A stretch of DNA of 64,000 nt, from positions 40,961-104,960 of the forward strand of contig NZ_JAERRL010000017.1 of the NCBI RefSeq assembly GCF_016741785.1, read 5' to 3'. The number at the start of each line of letters is the position of its first letter. The first letter of the stretch is position 1. Position numbers and translations under genes: made by a program. Under the pieces are notes generated by a model that ran no database searches, was not told the DNA's origin, and saw nothing but the letters and a program-made list of their open reading frames with translations. This stretch comes from Streptomyces sp. 7-21. Its GTDB lineage: Bacteria > Actinomycetota > Actinomycetes > Streptomycetales > Streptomycetaceae. This document shows positions 1 to 10,343 of this stretch, piece after piece.

Positions 1-46
1 GCCGGTGGCCCGCCAGCGGCGCCGCCTCGCCCGTCCCGGCCGGGTA

Positions 47-77
47 TTGACTTTGTTAATTCGGCGGCTTAACAATC
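47..77 (+). promoter_or_regulatory. Promoter/operator of the oligosaccharide importer operon
   Basis: A -35 hexamer TTGACT (47-52) is followed after exactly 17 bp by TAACAA (70-75). The spacer and -10 contain a perfect dyad, TTGTTAA (53-59) and TTAACAA (69-75), 9 bp apart. An almost identical element lies at 6925-6955 before the beta-mannosidase gene, with 24 of 29 bases matching from the GACTT to the final CAATC. This shared block looks like a repressor site overlapping a promoter. The regulator is not identified. Bases 1-46 hold nothing I recognise. Confidence 0.65.
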
Positions 78-152
78 CTAAACCCGGGCGGGTCCCGGGC
101 CCCGGGTGAGTCCCCCAGGCCCCGGCGCGGGGCGACCAGGAGAGGAATCGAC

Positions 153-1844
153 ATGTCCTTGCAACCAGGATCGCGGCGCCTGCGGACGGCGGCGGTCGGT
201 GCCGTCTGCGTGGGCCTGCTGGCCGCCGGGTGCGGCTCCAGCAACGGCGGCAGCAGCGGTGGCGGCGACTCCGGCACCCTGATCGTCTTTACCGGACAGG
301 CGGGGGACTACCAGCGCAACTTCAACCCCTACTCACCCACGCTCAACGAGGGCCCCGGCACGATCTTCGAGCCGCTGTTCTTCTACAACATCGCCCAGCA
401 GGAGGAGCCGCAGCCGCGCCTGGGCACCGAGTTCTCCTGGAACGACGACGGCACCGAGCTGACCATCACCCTGCGTGAGGGCGTCACCTGGTCCGACGGT
501 GAGCCCTTCACGGCCGAGGACGTCACGTTCACGTTCGACATGCTGGCGGCCCACGACGAGATCAACACCGTCGGCTACGCCGGCGAGGCCGAGGCCGTGA
601 ACGACCACGAGGTCAGGGTGACCTTCGACAAGCCCTCCTATATGGACGGCCCGCAGCTCCTCGGCAAGGTCTGGATCGTCCCCGAGCACATCTGGAGCGG
701 GATCGAGGACCCGGCCACCGACCCCGTCAACAACCCCGTCGGCACCGGCCCCTACCTGCTGGCCGACTTCAAGGCGCAGGCGTTCACGCTCCAGGCGAAC
801 CCCACCTACTGGGACGGCGAGCCCGAGCTGCAGCGCGTGCGCTACCTGGCGCTCTCCGGCAACCAGGCCGGCGCCGACGCGCTGGCCGCCGGCCAGATCG
901 ACTGGCAGACCGGACCGGTACCCAACCTGGAGAACGTCGAAGAGGCGTACCCCGGCTACCAGGCCAGCACGGTCTACGCCTTCCAGATGCACCTGACCGC
1001 CTGCTCCAGCGAGGAGCTCGGCTGCGAGGGCCCCCAGACCGACCCGGCCGTCCGCCGCGCCCTCTACTACGCCATCGACCGGGAGCAGCTCAACGCGCTG
1101 GCCTTCCAGAACACCGCGGGCCCCATGTCCCCCGGCTACGCCCTGCCCGAGCGCGACGCCGGCTACGTGTCGGACGAGCTGCAGGAGCGGACCGTGCCGA
1201 TGCACGCGGACACCGAGCGCGCCCAGCAGATCCTGGAGGACGCCGGCTACACCCGCGGCGGCGACGGCATCTACGCCCGCGACGGCGAGAAGGTCTCGCT
1301 GACCGTGGGCGTGCCCTCCGGCTGGACCGACTACATCACCGCCGTCAACACCATGCGCGAGCAGGTCAGCGAGGCCGGCATCGAGCTGACGGTCGAGCAG
1401 TCCTCGTGGAACGAGTGGTCCGACGCGCGCAGCCGCGGCGACTTCGAGCTCCAGCTGGACTCCCAGTACCCGGGCCCCTCACCCGACCCGTACTGGAACT
1501 ACAACTACTTCTTCAACAGCGACAACACCGCCCCCGTCGGCGAGCAGGCCAACCCGAACTGGGCCCGCTACGCCAGCCCCGAGGTGGACGCGGCCATCGA
1601 GGAGCTGCGGCAGCTCGACCCCACCGACCTGGAGGCCCGGCGCCCGTACTACGACGCCATCCAGGCGCGGATCGAAGCGGACATGCCCTACGTCCCGGTC
1701 CTGACCGGCGGCACGACCAGCGAGTACAACGCCGAGAAGTTCAGCGGCTGGCCGACCGAGGACAACCTCTACGCCTACCCCGCCGTCTGGCAGCGCCCGG
1801 ACCAGGCGGAGATCTTCAAGCAGCTGACGCCCAACGGCGGGTGA
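153..1844 (+). CDS. ABC transporter substrate-binding lipoprotein, peptide/oligosaccharide (SBP family 5)
   Basis: 563 aa extracytoplasmic solute-binding protein of the Opp/Dpp class. The N-terminus has a basic stretch, a hydrophobic segment and a lipobox ending LLAAGC near residues 22-27, so it should be lipid-anchored at the membrane. Family 5 features follow, such as LREGVTWSDGEPFTAEDV near residue 110 and NPVGTGPY near 190. AGGAGAGG at 138-145 supports the ATG at 153. The permease gene follows 9 nt after the stop. Family 5 binds peptides, nickel or oligosaccharides. The beta-mannosidase and alpha-galactosidase remnant downstream, plus the shared operator, favour manno-oligosaccharides, but that is inference. 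Confidence 0.9.
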   Translation: MSLQPGSRRLRTAAVGAVCVGLLAAGCGSSNGGSSGGGDSGTLIVFTGQAGDYQRNFNPYSPTLNEGPGTIFEPLFFYNIAQQEEPQPRLGTEFSWNDDGTELTITLREGVTWSDGEPFTAEDVTFTFDMLAAHDEINTVGYAGEAEAVNDHEVRVTFDKPSYMDGPQLLGKVWIVPEHIWSGIEDPATDPVNNPVGTGPYLLADFKAQAFTLQANPTYWDGEPELQRVRYLALSGNQAGADALAAGQIDWQTGPVPNLENVEEAYPGYQASTVYAFQMHLTACSSEELGCEGPQTDPAVRRALYYAIDREQLNALAFQNTAGPMSPGYALPERDAGYVSDELQERTVPMHADTERAQQILEDAGYTRGGDGIYARDGEKVSLTVGVPSGWTDYITAVNTMREQVSEAGIELTVEQSSWNEWSDARSRGDFELQLDSQYPGPSPDPYWNYNYFFNSDNTAPVGEQANPNWARYASPEVDAAIEELRQLDPTDLEARRPYYDAIQARIEADMPYVPVLTGGTTSEYNAEKFSGWPTEDNLYAYPAVWQRPDQAEIFKQLTPNGG

Positions 1845-1853
1845 CACGCACCG

Positions 1854-2843
1854 ATGAGGTACTACGCCCGGAAGCTCGGGTTCTACCTCGTCGCCCTGTG
1901 GGCGGCGCTGACCCTGAACTTCTTCATCCCCCGGCTGATGCCGGGCAACCCGGTGGACACCCTGCTGGCCAAGCTCCAGCAGCGCGGCGGCTCGGTCGAT
2001 CCGGCTGTCCGTGAGTCCTACGAGCTGCTGCTCGGCACCGACACCGGCGAGCCGCTGTGGCACCAGTACGCCGCGTACCTGGGCAACCTCCTCCGCGGCG
2101 ACCTGGGAGTCTCGGTCAGCGCCTTCCCCGAGGACGTGTCCTACGTCATCTCCCAGTCACTGCCCTGGACGGTCGCGCTGGTCGGCATCGCGACCCTGCT
2201 GTCGTTCCTGCTGGGCGTGACGCTCGGCGCGATCGTCGGCTGGAAGCGGGGGACCTGGCTGGACAGCCTGGTCCCCGCGACCACCGTGCTGTCGGCCGTG
2301 CCCTACTTCTGGCTGGCGCTGATCCTGGTGCTGGTGTTCTCCAGCCAGCTCGGCTGGTTCCCGCTGCTCCAGGGCTACGACGTCACCCTCACCATCGGCT
2401 GGAACTGGGAGTTCATCCAGTCCGCCCTCTACCACGGCACGCTGCCCGCCCTGACCATCGTGATCTCCTCCGTCGGCGGCTGGCTGCTCGGCATGCGGAA
2501 CATGATGGTCTCGACCATGGACGAGGACTACGTCCTCACGGCACGCGCCAAGGGGCTGCGTAACCGCCGGATCATGACGCGCTACGCCGCCCGCAACGCG
2601 GTGCTGCCCTCCGTCGCCGGGTTCGCGGTCTCCCTGGGCTTCGTCGTCGCCGGATCGATCATCACCGAGCAGGTCTTCTCCTACCCGGGCATCGGCGGGA
2701 AGCTGCTCCAGGCGGTCGAGAACAACGACTACGCGCTCATGCAGGGCATCTTTCTCGTCATCACGATCGCGGTCCTGGGCGCCAATCTCGTCGTCGACCT
2801 GCTGTACGGCCTGATCGACCCCCGCACCCGAGCCGAGAACTGA
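1854..2843 (+). CDS. ABC transporter permease, DppB/OppB type
   Basis: 329 aa integral membrane permease and first membrane subunit of the importer. It starts with a transmembrane helix (FYLVALWAALTLNFFIPRLMPG), the classic N-terminus of DppB-type permeases including the RLMPGNPV motif. A large extracytoplasmic segment and five further helices follow. The cytoplasmic loop with YVLTARAKGLR (about residues 225-235) is the EAA-type contact for the ATPase. It lies 9 nt after the binding-protein gene and 13 nt before the next permease gene, so all are probably one transcript. The length is normal for the family. Confidence 0.92.
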   Translation: MRYYARKLGFYLVALWAALTLNFFIPRLMPGNPVDTLLAKLQQRGGSVDPAVRESYELLLGTDTGEPLWHQYAAYLGNLLRGDLGVSVSAFPEDVSYVISQSLPWTVALVGIATLLSFLLGVTLGAIVGWKRGTWLDSLVPATTVLSAVPYFWLALILVLVFSSQLGWFPLLQGYDVTLTIGWNWEFIQSALYHGTLPALTIVISSVGGWLLGMRNMMVSTMDEDYVLTARAKGLRNRRIMTRYAARNAVLPSVAGFAVSLGFVVAGSIITEQVFSYPGIGGKLLQAVENNDYALMQGIFLVITIAVLGANLVVDLLYGLIDPRTRAEN

Positions 2844-2856
2844 GCAAGGAGTACCC

Positions 2857-4769
<1,913 letters not shown>

Positions 4770-4773
<4 letters not shown>

Positions 4774-5717
4774 CCACGCTGACGGTGCGGGACCTGGTGA
4801 AGGTCTACCGCGTCAGGAACGGCCTGAGCCACCGCAGGCTGCGGGCGGTCAACGGCGTCTCCTTCACCCTCACCCCGGGCCGCACCGTAGCCCTGGTCGG
4901 GGAGTCAGGGTCCGGCAAGTCGACCGTGGCGAAGATGATCGCCCGCCTGGAGAAGCCCACCGCGGGCGCCATCACCGCCACCGGCCCCGACGGCACCCCC
5001 GTGCCGGACCGGCACTACCGCGACCACGTCCAGATGGTCTTCCAGGACCCGTTCGCCTCGCTCAACCCGTTCCACACCATCGAGCACCATCTCACCAGGC
5101 CGCTGAAGCTGCACGGCCGGGCACGCACGCGGCGCGAGGCACGGGAGAAGGCAGAGCAGCTGCTGGAGCGTGTGAACCTCACCCCGGCGCGCGCCATGGC
5201 CGCCCGCCGGCCGCACGAGCTGTCCGGCGGACAGCGGCAGCGGGTGGCGATCGCCCGCGCGCTGGCCCCGGGCGCCCAGGTCGTCATCGCCGACGAGCCG
5301 GTCTCCATGCTGGACGTCTCCATCCGGCTGGGCGTGCTCAACCTGCTCGCCCGGCTCCAGCGCGAGGACCGGCTGGCGGTGCTGTACATCACCCACGACC
5401 TGGCGACCGCCCGGCACTTCTCCGACGAGATCCTCGTGATGTACCGCGGCCGCGTCGTCGAGCGCGGGCCGTCCGATGACGTTATCCTCACGCCGCGCCA
5501 CCCCTACACCCAGCTGCTGGCCGCCGCGGCACCCAACCCGGAGCAGCGGGGCCGCTCGCTGGCCGGGGACCCGGTGGCCGTGCCGCCCGGGTACCTGGAG
5601 CTCACCTACGACCACGAGGCCGGCACATGGCTGGGCCCCGGCGGCGAGCCGGCCGCGGACCCCGGCGGCCTCCCGTCCCGGACCGGCTCACGGGCGGCAC
5701 CTGAGCCGCCGGCCTGA
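4770..5717 (+). CDS. ABC transporter ATPase, DppF/OppF type
   Basis: 315 aa second nucleotide-binding subunit. It shows Walker A GESGSGKST, Q-loop MVFQDPF, signature LSGGQRQR, Walker B VVIADEP and H-loop YITHDLA, then the oligopeptide-transporter C-terminal domain (HPYTQLLAAAAP). The ATG at 4770 overlaps the stop of the permease-ATPase gene. It was chosen over upstream starts because homology begins at MTTLTVRDLVKVY. It is the last gene of the importer operon and is expected to pair with the fused ATPase half. The tail after about residue 295 is Gly/Pro/Ala-rich and probably disordered. Confidence 0.92.
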
Positions 5718-5729
5718 CCGGCACGCCAC

Positions 5730-5752
5730 CGGCCCCGCCGCACCGGGGGCCG
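5730..5752. terminator. Possible bidirectional hairpin terminator
   Basis: CGGCCCC (5730-5736) pairs with GGGGCCG (5746-5752) over a 9-nt loop. It lies between the convergent ends of the importer operon and the decayed alpha-galactosidase. There is no T tract, so termination strength is uncertain. Confidence 0.35.
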
Positions 5753-5760
5753 TGGCGGCG

Positions 5761-6882
5761 TCACGCGCCGTCAGATCCAGGGGCCCGCAGCAGGACGAGG
5801 CGCTCGGGAAAGAGCACCGGCGCCTGGAAGCCCGCGTCCGCCAGCACGCGCCGCGGCAGCCGCACCCCTTCGGGCGTCCACCACGGCAGGGGCACGCCCC
5901 GGCGGTGCGCGTTCCCGTCCGGGACGTCACCCGGCGGCTGCGGGCGCGCGTGGCAGACGGCGCCGGCGCCGAGCCCCGGCAGCCGCACCGGGCCGGGCGG
6001 GTACAGCGGGGACGTCGCCATGGCCACCAGAGCGAACAGCGCGTCGGAGCCGTCCTCGGCGACCACGCCGTGCAGCTGGTACGCCGGGTCCGGGTGGTCG
6101 GCGTGCACGGCGGTGCCGGTGTGCAGCAGGCCGCGCAGCTCCTTGTACAGCGCCATCCATGCGGCGAGCCGCTCTCGGTCCCCGGGGGAGGCGGCCGACG
6201 GGTCCCACCCGATGCCGAAGTGGCCGAACAGGGCTGTCCCGGCGCGGAAGCCGGGCGAGTGGCGGCGGCCGGTGGTGTGCGCCTCGCCTGCGCCCACGTG
6301 TGTGCCCATCAGCTCCAGCGGGACCAGGGCGTTGGTCCAGCGCTGTATCCGCTGCCGCTCCGGGGCTCCGTGGCCTGGGGCGGCACCGGCAGCGTGAGGC
6401 TGACGCCGTCCGCGGTGAACGGCGTCCCGCCGTCGTTGGTGACGGTGGCGCGCTGGCGCAGCAGGCCGGAGGGCAGCCAGCTCAATGGTGAGGTGCAGGC
6501 TCAGTCCGGCGGCGGTGTCGCGGGCGCCGAGCCGGACCCGGTCGCCGTCCCGCTCGGCCCGGGTGGTGCGGAAGGCGGTGGAGAAGGCGGCGCCGCCGCG
6601 GTTCCCGGCCAGTCCCGGGGTGCCGAGCCAGCTGGCGGACTGCTCCGGCAGCACGGCCACGTCGACCGGGCCGTCCACCGAGAAACCGATGGGCTGCGGG
6701 CGCTGGGCCAGCCGCAGCGCTTCCAGCCGCCGGAGGGGAGCGCGCCGAGGTCCCCTCCCCAGTGCACGGCGACCGGGGCAGTCTGCCGCCGGACAGGTCG
6801 AGGACGAGGCTGACGCCCGCCGCGCGGAGGTGGACGAGGCCGGGCCGGCGGGGCGGGGCACGGGCGCGCTGGCTGAGGTCAC
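5761..6882 (-). pseudogene. Decayed GH36 alpha-galactosidase
   Basis: Pieces of a GH36 alpha-galactosidase are spread over all three minus-strand frames. They occur in gene order: GVSLVLDLSGGRLP, then HWGGDLGALPSGG, then VAVLPEQSASWLGTPGL and FSTAF, then RQRATVTNDGGTPFTADG, then ERQRIQRW and the C-terminal block MGTHVGAGEAHTTGR ... ALFGHFGIGWD. At least four frameshifts are needed. Around 6360 the N-terminal beta-sandwich joins directly to the end of the catalytic barrel, so some 350 or more codons are gone, including both catalytic aspartates expected in KWDxNR and SDxND. A GTG at 6882 with upstream AAGGACC looks like the old start. It is divergent from the beta-mannosidase gene. Confidence 0.85.
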
Positions 6883-6924
6883 GGGGCGGTCCTTCGCTGG
6901 CTGTCAAGGGATACCGAAGCGTAG

Positions 6925-6955
6925 TTGACTTACTTTATTCGGCTGCATAACAATC
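6925..6955 (+). promoter_or_regulatory. Promoter/operator of the beta-mannosidase gene
   Basis: TTGACT (6925-6930), a 17-bp spacer and TAACAA (6948-6953), with a core ATTCGGC then GC then TAACAATC. Twenty-four of 29 bases from 6927 match the element at 49-77 before the importer operon, including spacing. The left half of the dyad is degraded here (TACTTTA instead of TTGTTAA). The site also lies upstream of the divergent alpha-galactosidase remnant, so it once may have served both directions. Confidence 0.65.
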
Positions 6956-6996
6956 TCTTCCGGTCTGAGCCGCCTCATTTCGGGAGAGTTGTCACG

Positions 6997-9486
6997 ATGA
7001 TCCGCCGCACCCTGCACGACGGCTGGTACCTCACGGCGGTGGCCGGACCGGTACCGGAAGCCCTGGCGGGCCGCGCCGTGCCCGCACAGGTGCCCGGCAG
7101 CGCGCACCTCGACCTGCTGGCGGCCGGACTGATCCCCGACCCCTACCTGGACCGCACCGAGGCGGACCTGGTCTGGGCCCACCGCACCGACTGGCGCTAC
7201 GCGACCACCGTCCGGGCCGAGGCCGCCGCGCCCGACGAGCGGGCCGACCTCGTCTTCGAGGGCCTGGACACCGTGGCGACCATCGAGTTCGGCGGGCGGC
7301 GCCTCGGCTCGACGGCCAACATGCACCGCTCCTACCGCTTCGACGTCCGCTCCCTGCTGACCGGCGCGGAGCAGGACCTCGTCGTGACGTTCCGCTCCGC
7401 GCTCGCCTACGCCGAGGAGGTGCAGCAGCGGCTGGGCAGCCGGCCCCGCGCCTACCCGCACCCGTACAACATGGTCCGCAAGATGGCCTGCTCCTTCGGC
7501 TGGGACTGGGGCCCGGACCTGCAGACCGCCGGCATCTGGAAGCCGGTCCGCCTGGAGCGCTGGCGCGTCGCCCGCCTCGCCGAGGTCAGGCCGCTGGTCA
7601 CCGTCGCCGGGGACGGCACCGGCCGGGCGGAGGTGCACGTCACCCTCGAGCGCTCCGGGCTCGGCGAGGACCGCGACGTCACCGTGACCGCCGCCGTCGG
7701 CGGGCACCGCACCAGCGTCACCGTCCCGGCCGGTGCCACCAGCGCCGTCGTCACCGTGGAGGTCCCCGGCGCCCGCCTGTGGTGGCCCGCGGGCTACGGC
7801 GAGCAGCCGCTGTACGACCTCAGCGTCACGCTCACCGCCGGTGACGGCGCCGGGGAGCCGCTGGACACCTGGACCCGCCGGATCGGCTTCCGCACCCTCA
7901 CCGTGGACACCACCCCGGACGCGACGGGCACGCCGTTCACCTTCGTCGTCAACGGCACCCCCGTCTTCGCCAAGGGTGCCAACTGGATCCCCGACGACCA
8001 CTTCCTGACGCGCGTCACCCGCGAGCGCCTCGAACGCCGCGTTGACCAGGCCGTGGCCGCCCACATGAACATGCTCCGCGTCTGGGGCGGCGGCATCTAC
8101 GAGACCGACGACTTCTACGACATCTGCGACGAGCGCGGCGTTCTCGTCTGGCAGGACTTCCTCCTGGCCTGCGCGGCCTACCCCGAGGAAGAGCCGCTGT
8201 GGAGCGAGATCGAGGCGGAGGCCCGTGAGAACGTCGTGCGCCTGGCCTCCCACCCCTCGCTGGCCCTGTGGAACGGCGGCAACGAGAACCTCTGGGGCTG
8301 GCGGGACTGGGGCTGGCAGGAGGAGCTGGACGGCCGCAGCTGGGGCTACCGGTACTGCACCGAGCTGTTCCCCCGGATCGTGGCCGAGCTCGACCCGGCC
8401 CGCTGCTACGCCGACGGCAGCCCTTACAGCCCCCGCTTCAGCCCCGAGGAGAAGCACCCCAACGAGCAGGACCACGGCCCCCGCCACGAGTGGGACGTCT
8501 GGAACCGCCTCGACTACACCCACTACCGCGACCACATCCCCCGGTTCTGCTCCGAGTTCGGCTTCCAGGGCCCGCCTACCTGGGCCACCCTGGCCCGCTG
8601 GATCCACGACGAGCCGCTCACGCCGTCCTCGCCCGCGTTCGCGCTGCACCAGAAGGCCGAGGACGGCAACGGCAAGCTCGGCCGGGGCATGGCACCCCAC
8701 CTGCCCGAGCCGGCCGGTTTCGCCGACTGGCACTGGGCCACCCAGCTCAACCAGGCCCGCGCCGTGGCATTCGGCATCGAGCACTTCCGCTCCTGGTGGC
8801 CGCGGACCGCCGGCGCCCTGGTCTGGCAGCTCAACGACTGCTGGCCGGTGACCTCCTGGGCGGCCGTGGACGGCGACGGGCGGCCCAAGCCGCTGTGGTA
8901 CGGCCTGCGGCACGCCTTCGCCCCGCGCCTGCTGACCGTCCAGCCCCGCGACGGCCGGCCCGCGCTCGTCGCCGTGAACGACTCCCCGGAGCCCTGGACC
9001 GGAGAAGTCTGGGCACAGCGGCTGACGTTCACGGGCGAGGTGATCGCGAGCGCTACCATGCCCCTCGGCATTCCGGCGCGGTCGGCCGCCGGGCTCGAAC
9101 TTGCCGCGTCACTGGTGCAGCCGGGGGATGCGGCGCGGGAGGTGCTCGTGATCACGGCAGGCGAGACGCGTGCCGTCCATCTGTTCGCCGAGGACCGCGA
9201 CGCGGCCCTCGACCCGGCGCCGCTGCGCGCCAAGGCGGTAGCCGTGGACGGCGGTTACCGGGTGGACGTGACCGCCGTCTCCCTGGCTCGTGACGTGGCC
9301 GTGCTCGCCGACCGCCTCGCGCCCGACGCCGTCGTGGACGACATGCTGGTCACGCTCCTGCCCGGCGAGACCCGCTCGTTCCGCGTCCGCACCTCCGCCC
9401 GGCTCGACCCGGCGGAGCTGACCGGCCCGCTGGTGCTGCGCAGCGCCAACGCGCTGCTGGACAAGGCGGTGCGGTCGGCACAGTGA
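6997..9486 (+). CDS. Beta-mannosidase, GH2
   Basis: 829 aa cytoplasmic exo-beta-mannosidase releasing mannose from beta-1,4-manno-oligosaccharides. The N-terminal GH2 sugar-binding domain opens with LHDGWYLTAV and has the mannosidase signature SFGWDWGPDLQTAGIWKPV near residues 165-185. The barrel carries the acid/base Glu in NGGNENLWGW (about residue 430) and the nucleophile Glu in FCSEFGFQG (about 520). A long C-terminal beta domain follows. There is no signal peptide, in line with cleavage after import. The ATG at 6997 is preceded by GGGAGA; longer open frames run through the promoter and are rejected. The stop overlaps the next GTG. Confidence 0.93.
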   Translation: MIRRTLHDGWYLTAVAGPVPEALAGRAVPAQVPGSAHLDLLAAGLIPDPYLDRTEADLVWAHRTDWRYATTVRAEAAAPDERADLVFEGLDTVATIEFGGRRLGSTANMHRSYRFDVRSLLTGAEQDLVVTFRSALAYAEEVQQRLGSRPRAYPHPYNMVRKMACSFGWDWGPDLQTAGIWKPVRLERWRVARLAEVRPLVTVAGDGTGRAEVHVTLERSGLGEDRDVTVTAAVGGHRTSVTVPAGATSAVVTVEVPGARLWWPAGYGEQPLYDLSVTLTAGDGAGEPLDTWTRRIGFRTLTVDTTPDATGTPFTFVVNGTPVFAKGANWIPDDHFLTRVTRERLERRVDQAVAAHMNMLRVWGGGIYETDDFYDICDERGVLVWQDFLLACAAYPEEEPLWSEIEAEARENVVRLASHPSLALWNGGNENLWGWRDWGWQEELDGRSWGYRYCTELFPRIVAELDPARCYADGSPYSPRFSPEEKHPNEQDHGPRHEWDVWNRLDYTHYRDHIPRFCSEFGFQGPPTWATLARWIHDEPLTPSSPAFALHQKAEDGNGKLGRGMAPHLPEPAGFADWHWATQLNQARAVAFGIEHFRSWWPRTAGALVWQLNDCWPVTSWAAVDGDGRPKPLWYGLRHAFAPRLLTVQPRDGRPALVAVNDSPEPWTGEVWAQRLTFTGEVIASATMPLGIPARSAAGLELAASLVQPGDAAREVLVITAGETRAVHLFAEDRDAALDPAPLRAKAVAVDGGYRVDVTAVSLARDVAVLADRLAPDAVVDDMLVTLLPGETRSFRVRTSARLDPAELTGPLVLRSANALLDKAVRSAQ

Positions 9487-10331
9487 GCGGATCCGGAGCT
9501 GTCGGCCTGGTGCTCGCCCGCCCCGCGCGGCTGCTGGGCGTCGAGCCGTTCTTCATGGAGTTCATCGCCGGCATAGAGGAACGGCTGGCCGAGCGCGGCC
9601 TGTCCGTGCTGCTGCACGTGGTCGCCACCCAGCGGGAGGAGATCGCCACCCACCGGCGCTGGGCGCAGCGCGGCCTGGTCGATGCGGTCATCGTGCCCAA
9701 CCTGCGCGCGGGGGACCGGCGCCCGGCCGTGCTGTGCGAGCTGGGACTGCCCGCGGTCATCGCGGGCACCTGGCACGGCCGCACCGGCATGCCCGCCGTG
9801 CCCACCGACGACGCGGCGCCCGTACGCGAGGCGCTCGACCAGCTCCTCGCGCTCGGGCACCGGCGCATCGCGCGCGTCACCGGCCCGTCCGAGCTGCTCC
9901 ACACCCGGGCCCGCACGGCGGCCCTGCGGGAGGGCTGCCGTGCCGCGGGCATCGCACCGCCGGTGCTCCTGGAGGGCGACTACTCGGCGGAGTCCGGCGC
10001 CAGCCTGACCGCCAGGCTGCTCGACGCCCCGGCGGACACACGCCCCACCGCCATCCTGTACGACAACGACGTGATGGCGGTGGCGGGCCTCGGCGCCGCG
10101 AAGGAGGCGGGCGTGGCCGTCCCCGGACAGCTGTCCCTGGTCGCCTGGGACGACTCCGCCCTGTGCCGCCTCGCCTCGCCCGCCCTGACGACCATGAGCG
10201 TGGACGTGCACCTCTTCGGCACCCGGGTCGCCGAGTCCGTCCTGGAGCTGATCGACGGCCGCCCCGTCACCGAACGCTGGTCGCCGCCGGCCCGGTTCAC
10301 CCCGCGCGGCACGACCGCCGCCCCCGCCTGA
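9483..10331 (+). CDS. LacI/PBP-like sugar sensor lacking a DNA-binding domain
   Basis: 282 aa. From residue 6 (GAVGLVLARPARLLGVEPFFM) it matches the periplasmic-binding-protein-like effector core of LacI-family regulators, through the conserved LGHRRIARVTG, AILYDNDVMAVAGL, LSLVAWDDS and CRLASPALTTMSVD segments. The usual N-terminal helix-turn-helix and hinge of about 60 residues is absent. Upstream DNA in this frame is the tail of the beta-mannosidase gene, so no room exists for it. The GTG at 9483 overlaps the beta-mannosidase stop (GTGA). It may be a truncated regulator that can still form dimers, or a dedicated sensor subunit. It is unlikely to bind DNA alone. Confidence 0.8.
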   Translation: MSGSGAVGLVLARPARLLGVEPFFMEFIAGIEERLAERGLSVLLHVVATQREEIATHRRWAQRGLVDAVIVPNLRAGDRRPAVLCELGLPAVIAGTWHGRTGMPAVPTDDAAPVREALDQLLALGHRRIARVTGPSELLHTRARTAALREGCRAAGIAPPVLLEGDYSAESGASLTARLLDAPADTRPTAILYDNDVMAVAGLGAAKEAGVAVPGQLSLVAWDDSALCRLASPALTTMSVDVHLFGTRVAESVLELIDGRPVTERWSPPARFTPRGTTAAPA

Positions 10332-10343
10332 CCGCCGCCCGGT

